A stretch of 60,216 bases of DNA from a virus. Shown here in pieces: positions 8,656-16,483 of the stretch (the stretch's first letter is position 1; each line of letters opens with the position of its first letter). The translations under genes and the position numbers were made by a program. The stretch is taken from IMG/VR virus record IMGVR_UViG_3300026077_000003, positions 1 to 60,216 of that record; one strand, given 5' to 3'. The notes beneath the pieces are model-generated. The model had not been told where the DNA came from, made no database searches, and saw only the letters and a list, made by a program, of their open reading frames with translations.

Positions 8656-8933
8656 GGGTCTTAGTGCAAGATTGCAACTTAGAAAAAGACAACACAAAAG
8701 ATCTACCAGTTAATGCTTACATCGTTGAGTATGTAAAGGAAAACGAAACCAAACATGATATTGTAGTAACAGGTCATAATGGTACCATAGGTATCTTTGA
8801 TCACTACTGGGACTTATACAAGGAGGGATTAAAAGGATGGAACCAAGCGGATGGGAGAGTACCCGTAAGGCAATGGAAATCTATGCAAGAAGTAAAAGAC
8901 GACCAAAGCAAGAAGAAAAAGAAGAAGAGATGA
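8652..8933 (+). CDS. Conserved-type phage protein with polylysine tail
   Basis: This is a 93-residue protein with a small alpha/beta body. Residues around 60-75 (GLKGWNQADGRVPVRQW) look structured, and the tail carries an SKKKKKKR run. No family is recognised. It overlaps both neighbours by ATGA. The poly-Lys end may bind nucleic acid, which is inference from composition. Confidence 0.6.
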   Translation: MRVLVQDCNLEKDNTKDLPVNAYIVEYVKENETKHDIVVTGHNGTIGIFDHYWDLYKEGLKGWNQADGRVPVRQWKSMQEVKDDQSKKKKKKR

Positions 8934-9157
8934 GTCCTTTCTATCAGTTTAAGGAAGGATATAAGGATGGTAAAGGGGATGATGAATACTATCAAGAACT
9001 AGGTTCCAAAGTTGTTGATAACTTCCTCAAGTTATTATTCGCACCGTTTATAGTATGGGGTGCATGGAACATAGTAGTACCTACATTGTTTGGACTACCA
9101 CCTATAGGATATGTTTATTCTTTAGCATTATACACCTTATTTAAAATACTTAGATGA
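8930..9157 (+). CDS. Small membrane protein, unknown
   Basis: This is a 75-residue protein from the ATG that overlaps the previous stop (ATGA). A longer frame upstream exists but lies inside the preceding gene, so the short start is preferred. Residues 1-28 are polar and charged. Two hydrophobic segments (about 32-52 and 56-74) follow. It overlaps the thyX start by ATGA. Confidence 0.55.
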   Translation: MSPFYQFKEGYKDGKGDDEYYQELGSKVVDNFLKLLFAPFIVWGAWNIVVPTLFGLPPIGYVYSLALYTLFKILR

Positions 9158-9858
9158 GTAAAGTTTGTTTTGTTTCCGTCACTCCTGACGCTGAAAAAAC
9201 TATAGGATACATCGCAAGAGTATCCAACCCTAACAACCAAGACAACCCTAAGGTTGAGAAGTTGTTAGAGTATTGTATTAAGCATGGACATTGGTCTATC
9301 TTTGAGCAAGCACACATGACACTAGAGATTAGTACCTCTCGTGCTATCGGTGCACAAATCCTCAGACATAGGTCATTTACTTTCCAAGAGTTTAGTCAGA
9401 GGTATGCAGATACAAACTTACTATCAACTAACATTCCTGTACCAGATCTAAGGAGACAGGATGATAAGAACAGACAAAATAGTATTGATGATGTAGATGA
9501 AAAACAAGTATCGTTCTTACAAGGTAGGATCACGCAGTATTTCGCTGAAGGGATTGATCTCTACAATGAACTCCTCCGTGAGGGCATTGCGAAGGAGTGT
9601 GCGAGATTTGTTCTCCCTTTAGCAACACCTACCAAGATATACATGACTGGGAGTGCAAGGTCATGGATGCACTATATAACATTACGGACTGCCAATGGCA
9701 CACAGAAGGAGCACATGGACGTAGCAAATCTATGTCGTGATCACTTCATCTGTAACTTCCCCACTGTATCTAAAGCAATGGGATGGTGTCCCACAGTAGA
9801 TGACTGTGACTGTAATGATTACTGGGATGACCTACAACCATGTCTGAGGATAGACTAA
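9154..9858 (+). CDS. thyX: FAD-dependent thymidylate synthase ThyX
   Basis: This 234-residue enzyme makes dTMP from dUMP using methylenetetrahydrofolate, FAD and NADPH. The family motif RHR-x7-S is present at residues 71-81 (RHRSFTFQEFSQRY). The active-site segment near the C-terminus (SARSWMHYITLRT) and a C-terminal Cys-rich tail are visible. It replaces the T4 td-type synthase, as is usual in cyanophages. It is coupled upstream by ATGA and downstream by TAATG. Confidence 0.96.
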   Translation: MSKVCFVSVTPDAEKTIGYIARVSNPNNQDNPKVEKLLEYCIKHGHWSIFEQAHMTLEISTSRAIGAQILRHRSFTFQEFSQRYADTNLLSTNIPVPDLRRQDDKNRQNSIDDVDEKQVSFLQGRITQYFAEGIDLYNELLREGIAKECARFVLPLATPTKIYMTGSARSWMHYITLRTANGTQKEHMDVANLCRDHFICNFPTVSKAMGWCPTVDDCDCNDYWDDLQPCLRID

Positions 9859-10088
9859 TGCCTAATTACGATTTTAAAAACAAAGAAACTGGTGAGATCA
9901 TAGAAGTATCCATGTCTATGACTGCTCTGGATAAATATAAAGAGGAGCACCCAGAATTAGAAAGATACTTTGGCAATCAGGGAACGTCTGCCATCTATGG
10001 CAAACCCAAACAGTCTGATGGATTTAAAGATGTGATGTCTAAGATACAGAACGCACACCCTAAAGCAAACCTATCGAGGTATACTTAA
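9858..10088 (+). CDS. FmdB-like small protein lacking zinc cysteines
   Basis: This 76-residue protein starts at the ATG overlapping the thyX stop (TAATG). The N-terminus MPNYDFKNKETGEIIEVSMS has the spacing of FmdB-type zinc-ribbon regulators (MPxYxYxCxxCGxxFE), but the positions of both CxxC cysteines are not Cys, and no Cys occurs anywhere. It may be a degenerate ribbon or an unrelated fold. Its stop overlaps phoH. Confidence 0.55.
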   Translation: MPNYDFKNKETGEIIEVSMSMTALDKYKEEHPELERYFGNQGTSAIYGKPKQSDGFKDVMSKIQNAHPKANLSRYT

Positions 10089-10843
10089 TGCCAAGGAAGA
10101 AAAAGAACGGTGGTACTCCGATAGCGGCCATGTCATCGAAACAAATTAGAAGAGCAAAACCTATTAACATTGACCACCTCAAGACGATTGAGCCTTTAAC
10201 GGACAATCAGAAGAGGGTCTTTGAGTCTTACAGGTCAGGCAAAAACCTTGTACTACATGGTGCTGCAGGTACAGGTAAGACATTCATTAGTTTATACCTT
10301 GCACTCGAACAGATACTAGATCTACAGTCACCTTACGAAAAGATCTACATGGTTCGATCTCTTGTACCTACTAGGGAGATTGGTTTCTTACCTGGTGATC
10401 ACGAAGATAAGAGTAACCTGTATCAGATACCATACAAGAACATGGTGAAGTACATGTTTGAGATGCCTGATGAATCATCTTTCGAGATGCTTTATGATAA
10501 CCTAAGGACTCAAGCAACTATATCATTCTGGTCTACCTCATTCATTAGAGGTACTACATTTGACAGGTGTATTATAATAGTGGATGAGTTCTCTAACTTA
10601 AACTTCCATGAACTTGATTCTATTGTCACTCGTGTTGGACAGGACTGTAAGATCATATTCTCAGGAGACTATTCACAAAGTGACCTTCTCAAGAACGGAG
10701 AACGTCAAGGTGTGCTAGACTTCATGAAGATCTTGCAAACTATGCCATCCTTTGATATAATAGAGTTTGGAATAGAAGATATCGTTCGAAGCGGACTTGT
10801 TCGAGAATATCTAGTCTCCAAAATCCAATCAGGTTTAGTTTAA
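10088..10843 (+). CDS. phoH: PhoH-family ATPase
   Basis: This 251-residue PhoH-like P-loop protein shows Walker A GAAGTGKT (residues 58-65), a Walker B-like IIIVDEFSN (about 162-170) and the C-terminal IIFSGDYSQSDL sensor motif. PhoH genes are near-universal in marine T4-like phages. The biochemical role is unsettled, with RNA-linked ATPase activity proposed for the family. It sits between thyX and the exonuclease with 1-nt overlaps on both sides. Confidence 0.95.
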   Translation: MPRKKKNGGTPIAAMSSKQIRRAKPINIDHLKTIEPLTDNQKRVFESYRSGKNLVLHGAAGTGKTFISLYLALEQILDLQSPYEKIYMVRSLVPTREIGFLPGDHEDKSNLYQIPYKNMVKYMFEMPDESSFEMLYDNLRTQATISFWSTSFIRGTTFDRCIIIVDEFSNLNFHELDSIVTRVGQDCKIIFSGDYSQSDLLKNGERQGVLDFMKILQTMPSFDIIEFGIEDIVRSGLVREYLVSKIQSGLV

Positions 10844-11544
10844 TGAAATCATTTAATCATGTGGGGTCTGCTAAACCCTTAGCAGAATTAAAGACCCAAA
10901 ACGTTGACGGTCAGAGGTTCTACAAATCACCATCTGGTCATTGGTATCCCTCAGTTACTACTGTAGTTGGTAAACAATCTATAGATGGTATCAAAAAGTG
11001 GGAACAAAAGATTGGGTACATGAAAGCAGAGAAGATCAGAAGACAATCTGCTTGGCGAGGCACCCAGTATCACACTATAGTGGAGTATTATTTAAACAAT
11101 GAGCCTGAAAAAATTGAGAAGAGCGAGGGTCTTCCCTCGTACCTTTTTGGGTCTTCTCGTGAGATCCTTGATCGTATTGATAATATTCATCTTCTCGAAG
11201 CCCCTCTTTATTCTGATGAATTGGGTATTGCTGGCCGTGTTGATTGCATTGCTGAGTTTGATGGCGAACTTGCTATAATAGATTTTAAAACAACCAATGC
11301 TATCAAGAAGGTAGAGTGGTTGGAAAAGTATTTCGTACAGGAAGCAGCGTATGCTTACATGTACTACGAAAGAACTGGTGTCGAAGTAACTAAACTTGTA
11401 ACGTTATCTGTTGCAGAGAATGGTGACACACAGGTAGAAGAAAGGTATGATAAAGTACCTTACATTGATACTCTATGTGAATGGATCAAAGAGTTTAAGA
11501 TGAGTATGTTAACCGACTGGGTGAAAGAGGAGGTCGGAGTGTGA
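10843..11544 (+). CDS. PD-(D/E)XK exonuclease (MGME1/RecB-like)
   Basis: This 233-residue nuclease has a RecB/Cas4-type catalytic core: H77 in RGTQYHTIV, D134 in GRVDCIAEFD, and D147-F-K149 in AIIDFKTT. It also has the QEAAYAYMYYERTG helix seen in MGME1-like single-strand exonucleases. Phages of this type often carry it as a recombination or DNA-processing exonuclease. It is coupled to phoH by TAATG and to gene 33 by a 4-nt overlap. Confidence 0.85.
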   Translation: MKSFNHVGSAKPLAELKTQNVDGQRFYKSPSGHWYPSVTTVVGKQSIDGIKKWEQKIGYMKAEKIRRQSAWRGTQYHTIVEYYLNNEPEKIEKSEGLPSYLFGSSREILDRIDNIHLLEAPLYSDELGIAGRVDCIAEFDGELAIIDFKTTNAIKKVEWLEKYFVQEAAYAYMYYERTGVEVTKLVTLSVAENGDTQVEERYDKVPYIDTLCEWIKEFKMSMLTDWVKEEVGV

Positions 11545-11786
11545 AAGAACTAGAGGAAAATTTTATGACCCAAAGTAAATTCAGCACTTTGGTTGAGCAC
11601 ACCGTACAAGAGAGTAACGGTTTGATTAACTACATAGAAGCAGTAGCGACAGTTTGTGAAGAGTATGATATTGAGGTTGAGGTAGTCAACAAACTCATAT
11701 CTAAACCTCTGAAGGATAAGATTAAAGCTAACGCTCAACAACTTAATTGTATAAAACGAACAAGCAGAGGAGTCTTACCACTATGA
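11541..11786 (+). CDS. 33: Late-transcription coactivator gp33
   Basis: This is an 81-residue GTG-start ORF (an internal ATG at codon 9 is an alternative start). The central block LINYIEAVATVCEEYDIE and the following LISKPLKDKIKANAQQLN align in pattern with the C-terminal half of T4 gp33 (SYLEATTAFLEENSI, IIEKIQSEAIDENLL). gp33 links the sliding clamp to RNA polymerase at late TATAAATA promoters. The location close to gene 32 matches T4-like order. Similarity is by eye. Confidence 0.72.
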   Translation: MKELEENFMTQSKFSTLVEHTVQESNGLINYIEAVATVCEEYDIEVEVVNKLISKPLKDKIKANAQQLNCIKRTSRGVLPL

Positions 11787-11929
11787 AGGCATCATGTCTT
11801 AAGATACTATCCGCTTACGGATACACAGGAGAAAAAGCAGAAGCATGTGCCGAGGAGTGGTGCAGCAAACAAGTAACTACCAATGGAATAAAGCAATATT
11901 ATGAGGCATATTTCAGAGGTTTAAAATGA
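11783..11929 (+). CDS. Small protein, unknown
   Basis: This is a 48-residue ORF starting in the ATGA that ends gene 33 and ending in the ATGA that starts the next ORF. The sequence is helical (EKAEACAEEWCSKQVTT) with three Cys. The double coupling supports translation. No family is recognised. Confidence 0.55.
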   Translation: MKASCLKILSAYGYTGEKAEACAEEWCSKQVTTNGIKQYYEAYFRGLK

Positions 11930-12057
11930 GTGGTGATGTAGGACTAGATGATACAGTTGTTTTTTATAGTGAAGAATTAACTAAGACAAAGCTAGTACTA
12001 TTACAACTGAAAGGTATTAAACTAAACTTTATGGAGGAGGAAGAAGACGATGAGTAG
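11926..12057 (+). CDS. Short acidic-tailed protein, unknown
   Basis: This 43-codon ORF is joined to its neighbours by an ATGA overlap upstream and an 8-nt overlap downstream. It has a Leu/Lys helix (TKTKLVLLQLKGIKLNF) and an acidic end (MEEEEDDE). No family is recognised. Confidence 0.5.
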   Translation: MSGDVGLDDTVVFYSEELTKTKLVLLQLKGIKLNFMEEEEDDE

Positions 12058-12418
12058 TGCAGAGGACTTCTTTAAGTCAGAAGTAATTGCTGAAGAGTTG
12101 GATGAACTACAGGTATGTTATACAGATCTTCTTAAGATGTCACAGAACTTTCAGACATTAGATCCTGATGGTCAGTTAGAACACATTGAGAAGACACTAG
12201 AACTGATTGCCAAACAGAAAGTATTTTATGCTAGACTTAATCTCATGCAGTCTCAGTTGGACTTAGAAGAAGATCCAGACCAAGAGATCAAGGAGATCAA
12301 GGATAGGATAGACTCTTGCAGTAGTGTCTACTCAGGTGGTCAAAACCTAATGGCAGTCTTGGATGCCATGGAACAGAAATTGCAGACATGGAGAAGAGGA
12401 CTACTTGACAACGCATAA
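12050..12418 (+). CDS. DUF1825-family protein
   Basis: This 122-residue all-helical protein has a first half (EDFFKSEVIAEELDELQ, MSQNFQTLDPDGQLEHIEK, KQKVFYARLNL) that matches the pattern of DUF1825. That family is widespread in cyanobacteria and their phages (FFDSEIVQEEAK type start). Function is unknown. It lies just upstream of gene 32 and is separated from it by a late-type promoter box. Confidence 0.75.
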   Translation: MSSAEDFFKSEVIAEELDELQVCYTDLLKMSQNFQTLDPDGQLEHIEKTLELIAKQKVFYARLNLMQSQLDLEEDPDQEIKEIKDRIDSCSSVYSGGQNLMAVLDAMEQKLQTWRRGLLDNA

Positions 12419-12421
12419 ATA
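12414..12421 (+). promoter_or_regulatory. Late-promoter-like box CATAAATA before gene 32
   Basis: CATAAATA differs in one base from TATAAATA and overlaps the previous stop codon. It is 57 nt before the gene 32 start. Confidence 0.5.
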
Positions 12422-12478
12422 ATAAGGTACGATAATAAAGTACAAACAAGCCAAATACACTCAATACGGAGAATACAA

Positions 12479-13387
12479 ATGTCATTTGCATCCCTTAAGA
12501 AGTCCTCTGGTTCAGTCGCAAAACTGACTAAGGAACTAGAGAAACTTAGCAGTAAAGGGGGTGGCGGTAACGGTCCTGACGACAGACTCTGGAAACCAGA
12601 AGTCGATAAAGCAGGGAACGGTTATGCAGTCATTCGTTTCCTTCCTGCACCAACAGGAGAGGAACTACCATGGGCACAGGTCTGGAGTCACGCATTCCAA
12701 GGACCAGGTGGTTGGTACATCGAGAACAGTCTGACTACACTAGGTCAGAATGATCCAGTCGGTGAACTAAACCGTGTACTATGGAACAGTGGTATTGATT
12801 CCGATAAAGATGTAGCAAGAAAGCAGAAGAGAAAACTCTCCTACTTCAGTAACATCCAAGTCGTGAAGGATCCATTACATCCAGAGAATGAAGGTCGTGT
12901 CTTCTTGTACAAGTATGGTAAGAAGATCCATGATAAGTTAGTTGAGGCAATGAAGCCACAGTTTGAGGATGAGCAACCTATTAATCCATTTGATTTTTGG
13001 AAAGGTGCTGACTTTAAATTAAAGATTGTTAAGCAGGACGGATACTGGAACTATGATCGTTCCGAGTTCTCTGCTCCATCAACTCTAGGTGATTATGATG
13101 ATGCCAAGTTGGAAGAAATTTACAACCAAGAGTATTCTCTAGTAGAGTTTACGAGTCCTAAGAACTTTAAGTCTTATGAAGACCTAGAGAAGAGACTAAA
13201 CTTGGTACTTGGTAAAGGAAAAGCGAGAGTACAATCTCGTGTAGAGGAGGAAGAACTAGAACTTCCTGTGACAGTTACAGAAGAGACTCCTGCTGCACCC
13301 AGTGGGTTCGGTAGTGCTGTAGAATCATTAAAGACAGAGGTTGATCCAGACCTCGCATACTTTTCTAGATTAGCAGAGGAGGATTAA
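12479..13387 (+). CDS. 32: Single-stranded DNA-binding protein gp32
   Basis: This 302-residue cooperative ssDNA-binding protein coats replication and recombination intermediates. The N-terminus has a LAST-type basic motif (SLKKSSGS), followed by the OB-fold core (AVIRFLPAPTGEELPWAQVW, WYIENSLTTLGQNDP, RKQKRKLSYFSNIQVVKDP). The acidic C-terminal tail (DPDLAYFSRLAEED) recruits partner proteins. The protein contains no cysteine, so it cannot form the His-Cys3 zinc site of T4 gp32. It is coupled to the next gene by TAATG. Confidence 0.95.
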   Translation: MSFASLKKSSGSVAKLTKELEKLSSKGGGGNGPDDRLWKPEVDKAGNGYAVIRFLPAPTGEELPWAQVWSHAFQGPGGWYIENSLTTLGQNDPVGELNRVLWNSGIDSDKDVARKQKRKLSYFSNIQVVKDPLHPENEGRVFLYKYGKKIHDKLVEAMKPQFEDEQPINPFDFWKGADFKLKIVKQDGYWNYDRSEFSAPSTLGDYDDAKLEEIYNQEYSLVEFTSPKNFKSYEDLEKRLNLVLGKGKARVQSRVEEEELELPVTVTEETPAAPSGFGSAVESLKTEVDPDLAYFSRLAEED

Positions 13388-13857
13388 TGAAACTGTTATT
13401 AGCAGCACTATTGTTTGCTAGTCCTGTATCAGCAGGAACAAGAGCCACCCATTACCAACAAGATGGAATCTGGTTAAGGGATTGGGATGGACTTGTGGTT
13501 GATGATAGCAATCGGGTGTCAAGATCACCCGATAGTTCTTCTGCAGGATACAGTACAGATAGGACATGTATTCGTCAAGAGTATCGTGAAGAGTACATTC
13601 CTGGTACAGCAAGCAATCCAGGTCATATTAGATCATGGAATGAAACAGTCGAAGTACCCTGCCGAGATGGTGGTGGGTACACCAGAAGAGAAACAATCGA
13701 GTACGATACCAATGATTGTACTGATGGTAAGATTGCTGGTGGATTACTGGGAGGTGCTGCTGGTGCAGCATTATCAAGAGGTGATGGAAGATGGTGGGCA
13801 ATACCACTCGGTGTGGTGACTGGTGCTACCATTGGATGTGATATCGATGGAGGTTGA
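13387..13857 (+). CDS. Exported glycine-zipper envelope protein
   Basis: This 156-residue protein has a short signal peptide (residues 1-16, cleavage after VSA) and a Cys-containing polar domain with TCIRQEYREEYIPGT and the C-x-D pair near residue 120. A glycine-zipper hairpin follows at about residues 122-150 (KIAGGLLGGAAGAALSRGDG, IPLGVVTGATIG). This architecture resembles 17-kDa/SlyB/YMGG-type outer-membrane-associated proteins. It would insert in the host envelope, perhaps in lysis or superinfection control, which is inference. It is the last gene before a terminator. Confidence 0.75.
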   Translation: MKLLLAALLFASPVSAGTRATHYQQDGIWLRDWDGLVVDDSNRVSRSPDSSSAGYSTDRTCIRQEYREEYIPGTASNPGHIRSWNETVEVPCRDGGGYTRRETIEYDTNDCTDGKIAGGLLGGAAGAALSRGDGRWWAIPLGVVTGATIGCDIDGG

Positions 13858-13885
13858 TATATAATTCGCCTTTAGAAACAAGAAA

Positions 13886-13914
13886 ACCCCGAATAAAAAT
13901 TCGGGGTATTTTTT
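13886..13914 (+). terminator. Intrinsic terminator between convergent operons
   Basis: An 8-bp stem ACCCCGAA/TTCGGGGT with loop TAAAAA is followed by TATTTTTTT. Read on the minus strand, the same hairpin is followed by TTTTC, so it may also stop the gp48-gp53 transcript. The stem core CCCCGA/TCGGGG matches that of the psbA terminator. Confidence 0.9.
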
Positions 13915-13943
13915 TGTCTGTAGGGTCGCTTAAGTATTTTTAC

Positions 13944-14039
13944 CTATTCTTCTGTTGGAAGGTTAAAGACAAATATCCATGTGACCGCTAATACCATTAT
14001 AAGCAATAATCTGATATTTTCACCATTCACTACAATCAT
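13944..14039 (-). CDS. 31-residue single-span membrane protein
   Basis: This ORF was found by reading the minus strand after gene 53: the gp53 TAA and this ATG overlap as TAATG. It encodes a short polar N-terminus, one hydrophobic helix (IRLLLIMVLAVTWIFVFNL) and an acidic end (PTEE). The coupling and clean transmembrane profile support it despite its size. It is followed by the shared terminator. Function is unknown. Confidence 0.5.
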   Translation of the reverse strand: MIVVNGENIRLLLIMVLAVTWIFVFNLPTEE

Positions 14040-14896
14040 TAGTATGAAGCACCTGACTGTGTAGTTGATGAATCTGTAGTACCTGATATAACTCCACTTG
14101 CGTTAGTACCAGTATTTGATGTATCTACTGTTCTTACCTGTGCACCAGATTCGGTAACTTCTACAGTAACGGTTCTATTGACCAATTCCTGTGAAGACGC
14201 AAAACCGATAGATGGTACCATACCATAACGTGTAGTATATGATTCTGAGGATGTACTGAAGATTTCTTCTACTGCACCCCATGTCATCTTAACGTCATCA
14301 TCTCCAACTTCTTCATTTGGAGAATATTTGACTAATTGTCTAAATTCTGAAATAAAGTCAGAAACGTAAGTTTTCTTTAATATCCAAATATTTGATTTAT
14401 ATGTATTTTGGTTATTTTCGTATTCCCAGTTAGAAACAGGATATGTGACATTTGGGACTATAGTGCCATCTGACCTATAATAACGAAATTCCCCATTTAC
14501 CTCCATTCCTTTCTTTAATATAATTTCACCTTTATCGGTTTTTACCTCATTTGTCTCATAATGGTGAACATCGTCTGCACTACCATATTTCTTCAGAACG
14601 TAGTTATGTAGTTCATGTTCAGACATTGGCCATTCTTTGTACATATTGGTTATATTGTTGCACAGCATAAGAATCCAATCATATGATGAATCATTATATA
14701 CGTCCTGTGCTACCTGATAGGGTTTTACGTCATTACCAATAGTATATTGGTTAAAACCCAATATACTACCTTGTATGTCATCTATCAGTTTTATTCGTCT
14801 GAAGATGTTTTTTGCAACAACCCAAGGTTCTACGTTATTGCTTCTTGTACTTTTTGTCCTAACTCTTACGTTAGGTAGAGATCTAAAATATGCCAT
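14039..14896 (-). CDS. 53: Baseplate wedge protein gp53
   Basis: This is a 285-residue protein. The N-terminal third (residues 1-110) carries the gp53 pattern: a NVEPWVVAKNIFRRIKL segment, then KPYQVAQDVYNDSSYDWILM and NNITNMYKEWPMSEHELHNY. This is like the T4 gp53 block (PEELANAIYGNPQLYWVLLM). The rest is longer than in T4 and rich in Ser/Thr at the end. gp53 clamps baseplate wedges together around the hub. It is coupled to gene 48 by a 1-nt overlap and transcribed away from gene 4. Confidence 0.88.
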   Translation of the reverse strand: MAYFRSLPNVRVRTKSTRSNNVEPWVVAKNIFRRIKLIDDIQGSILGFNQYTIGNDVKPYQVAQDVYNDSSYDWILMLCNNITNMYKEWPMSEHELHNYVLKKYGSADDVHHYETNEVKTDKGEIILKKGMEVNGEFRYYRSDGTIVPNVTYPVSNWEYENNQNTYKSNIWILKKTYVSDFISEFRQLVKYSPNEEVGDDDVKMTWGAVEEIFSTSSESYTTRYGMVPSIGFASSQELVNRTVTVEVTESGAQVRTVDTSNTGTNASGVISGTTDSSTTQSGASY

Positions 14897-16041
14897 TACT
14901 TATCAGCCTCCGTACCTTCTTTACCATCTTCTTTCGTCTCTTCCGTGAAGTTAAATTGTTCCATATCTTTTGCTCTTTCACCTACTCCATCCCAGTCTGA
15001 TTTGTAACCAGTACCACCCTCAAGCATGTTACGAGTGATAAGTGCAGTCTCATCAAAGGATAATGTTAGTTTATATGCAGCAGGACCAAGATCCTGATAT
15101 CTCTTCATAGCAGTCATATCTCTTAAACTTGTATGGGATCCCATGGGAGTTAGATTGACATCCATATTTACAAGAACCATTTTTACAGGGAATTGTAGGA
15201 TTCGTGATAATGTTGCAGGTCTACCCAATCCTCGTCCTTCGTTATCACCAGCATTTACTTGACCTTGTGCTGGTTCGAATCTTACAAGAGCAGCTTTAAA
15301 GAATCTAGGAATAGTTAACCATTGGTTTTTGGTTCCATCCATACCAGGTAACATGGAATCTCTTAATGTATTAATAATCTGGTATATTTCTGTTACTTCT
15401 TTACTGTTTCTTGGTACTAGATCAAAGTCAAAGTTATGACTACGATAATTTGTTCCCTCGAATACTGTTTCTTCGTATGGGTTAAAAACTCTTTGCTTGG
15501 TTAATCCAACTATTTGATCTCTCGATAAACTACCATCAACATTTAGCATACCAGCACCTTCATTAAATAAACCACTTATAGCACCAAATACTGCTTGAGA
15601 AGCACCAGTTCCTGCACCTGCGTTTAGTTGCGTAGCAACGTTACTCGTACCATCTTTCGCATTTGCTGAATTAACTGCTTGTTCTAAAGCACCGCCAAAT
15701 GGTCCTAATGTTGCTCTATTATACTTGACTGTATAGTTCTCATTTAACTGATGAGGCATATGTAGATAAATAGAGCTGTATATACCTTGTTCATCACTTG
15801 CACTACCCTTAAATTTACCATAGTCACCTGCTTCTTTACCACCAACCCATGTATATGGGCTTTGTATAGAAGGATCGTAAATGGTTAACTTAAGATAATC
15901 TAGAGCTTTAGACTGCCATTGCCTACCACCTCTTATCTCCTTATCTGATGATAATGGACCATCTGGTGCAATAGAAGGGTATATATATCTCGTGGCAGAA
16001 CCTTTAGAGCTAGATGTATTAGTTGCTACTGGAGTTGACAT
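14896..16041 (-). CDS. 48: Baseplate tail-tube cap gp48
   Basis: This 381-residue protein is similar in length to T4 gp48 (364). The N-terminus has SSIYLHMPHQLNENYTVKYN. The central RSHNFDFDLVPRNSKEVTEI block and the C-terminal MGSHTSLRDMTAMKRYQDLG and YKLTLSFDE segments are typical of the tail-tube-like gp48/gp54 fold that caps the baseplate and starts the tube. The gene order next to 53 supports gp48. Its start codon overlaps the gene 4 start codon on the other strand (CATG), so its ribosome-binding and promoter signals lie inside gene 4. Confidence 0.87.
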   Translation of the reverse strand: MSTPVATNTSSSKGSATRYIYPSIAPDGPLSSDKEIRGGRQWQSKALDYLKLTIYDPSIQSPYTWVGGKEAGDYGKFKGSASDEQGIYSSIYLHMPHQLNENYTVKYNRATLGPFGGALEQAVNSANAKDGTSNVATQLNAGAGTGASQAVFGAISGLFNEGAGMLNVDGSLSRDQIVGLTKQRVFNPYEETVFEGTNYRSHNFDFDLVPRNSKEVTEIYQIINTLRDSMLPGMDGTKNQWLTIPRFFKAALVRFEPAQGQVNAGDNEGRGLGRPATLSRILQFPVKMVLVNMDVNLTPMGSHTSLRDMTAMKRYQDLGPAAYKLTLSFDETALITRNMLEGGTGYKSDWDGVGERAKDMEQFNFTEETKEDGKEGTEADK

Positions 16042-16483
16042 GTCTTATTCTGGAAAGTTTAGACCTCAAAACTACAAAAAATATAAAGGGGATCCCACCA
16101 ACATTATTTATAGGTCTTTGTGGGAAAAGAAATTTATGCACTGGTGTGACAAAAATGAAAACGTTATGGAGTGGGGAAGTGAAGAAATTATTATACCTTA
16201 TCGCAGTCCCGTGGATAATCGGATCCATCGTTATTTTCCCGATTTTTATGTTAAGGCAAGAACCCGAACGGGAAAGCTCGCAAAGAGCATTATCGAAATT
16301 AAACCTTATGCACAAACTCAGCAACCGAAACGTCCAGTTAAGAAGATTAAGGTAACTAGATCCTATTTATCAGAAGTAAAGACTTTTGCAGTAAATAACG
16401 CCAAATGGAAGGCAGCAGATAGTTATTGCAAGGATCGTCAAATGAAATTTATGATATTAACAGAAAAAGAACTCAGGGTATGA
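16040..16483 (+). CDS. 4: Head completion protein gp4
   Basis: This is a 147-residue protein from the ATG at 16040, preceded by a GGAG ribosome site at 16031-16034. An upstream frame lies inside gp48 and is rejected. It matches T4 gp4 closely in pattern: KYKGDPTNIIYRSLWEKKFM, EWGSEEIIIPYRSP, RIHRYFPDFYVKA, SIIEIKPYAQT, and NNAKWKAADSYCKDR. The FPDFYV/EIKP arrangement is nuclease-like and is conserved in the family. gp4 acts at the head-tail connector before tail joining. Confidence 0.93.
   Translation: MSYSGKFRPQNYKKYKGDPTNIIYRSLWEKKFMHWCDKNENVMEWGSEEIIIPYRSPVDNRIHRYFPDFYVKARTRTGKLAKSIIEIKPYAQTQQPKRPVKKIKVTRSYLSEVKTFAVNNAKWKAADSYCKDRQMKFMILTEKELRV

Noticed and set aside
15271-15300. GGTTCGAAT, resembling a tRNA T-loop
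   Set aside because: It lies inside the gp48 coding sequence on the other strand, and no acceptor, D or anticodon stems can be fitted around it.
15992-16039. Upstream start for gene 4
   Set aside because: It would overlap gp48 further and adds residues not in T4 gp4. The ATG at 16040 has a GGAG ribosome site.
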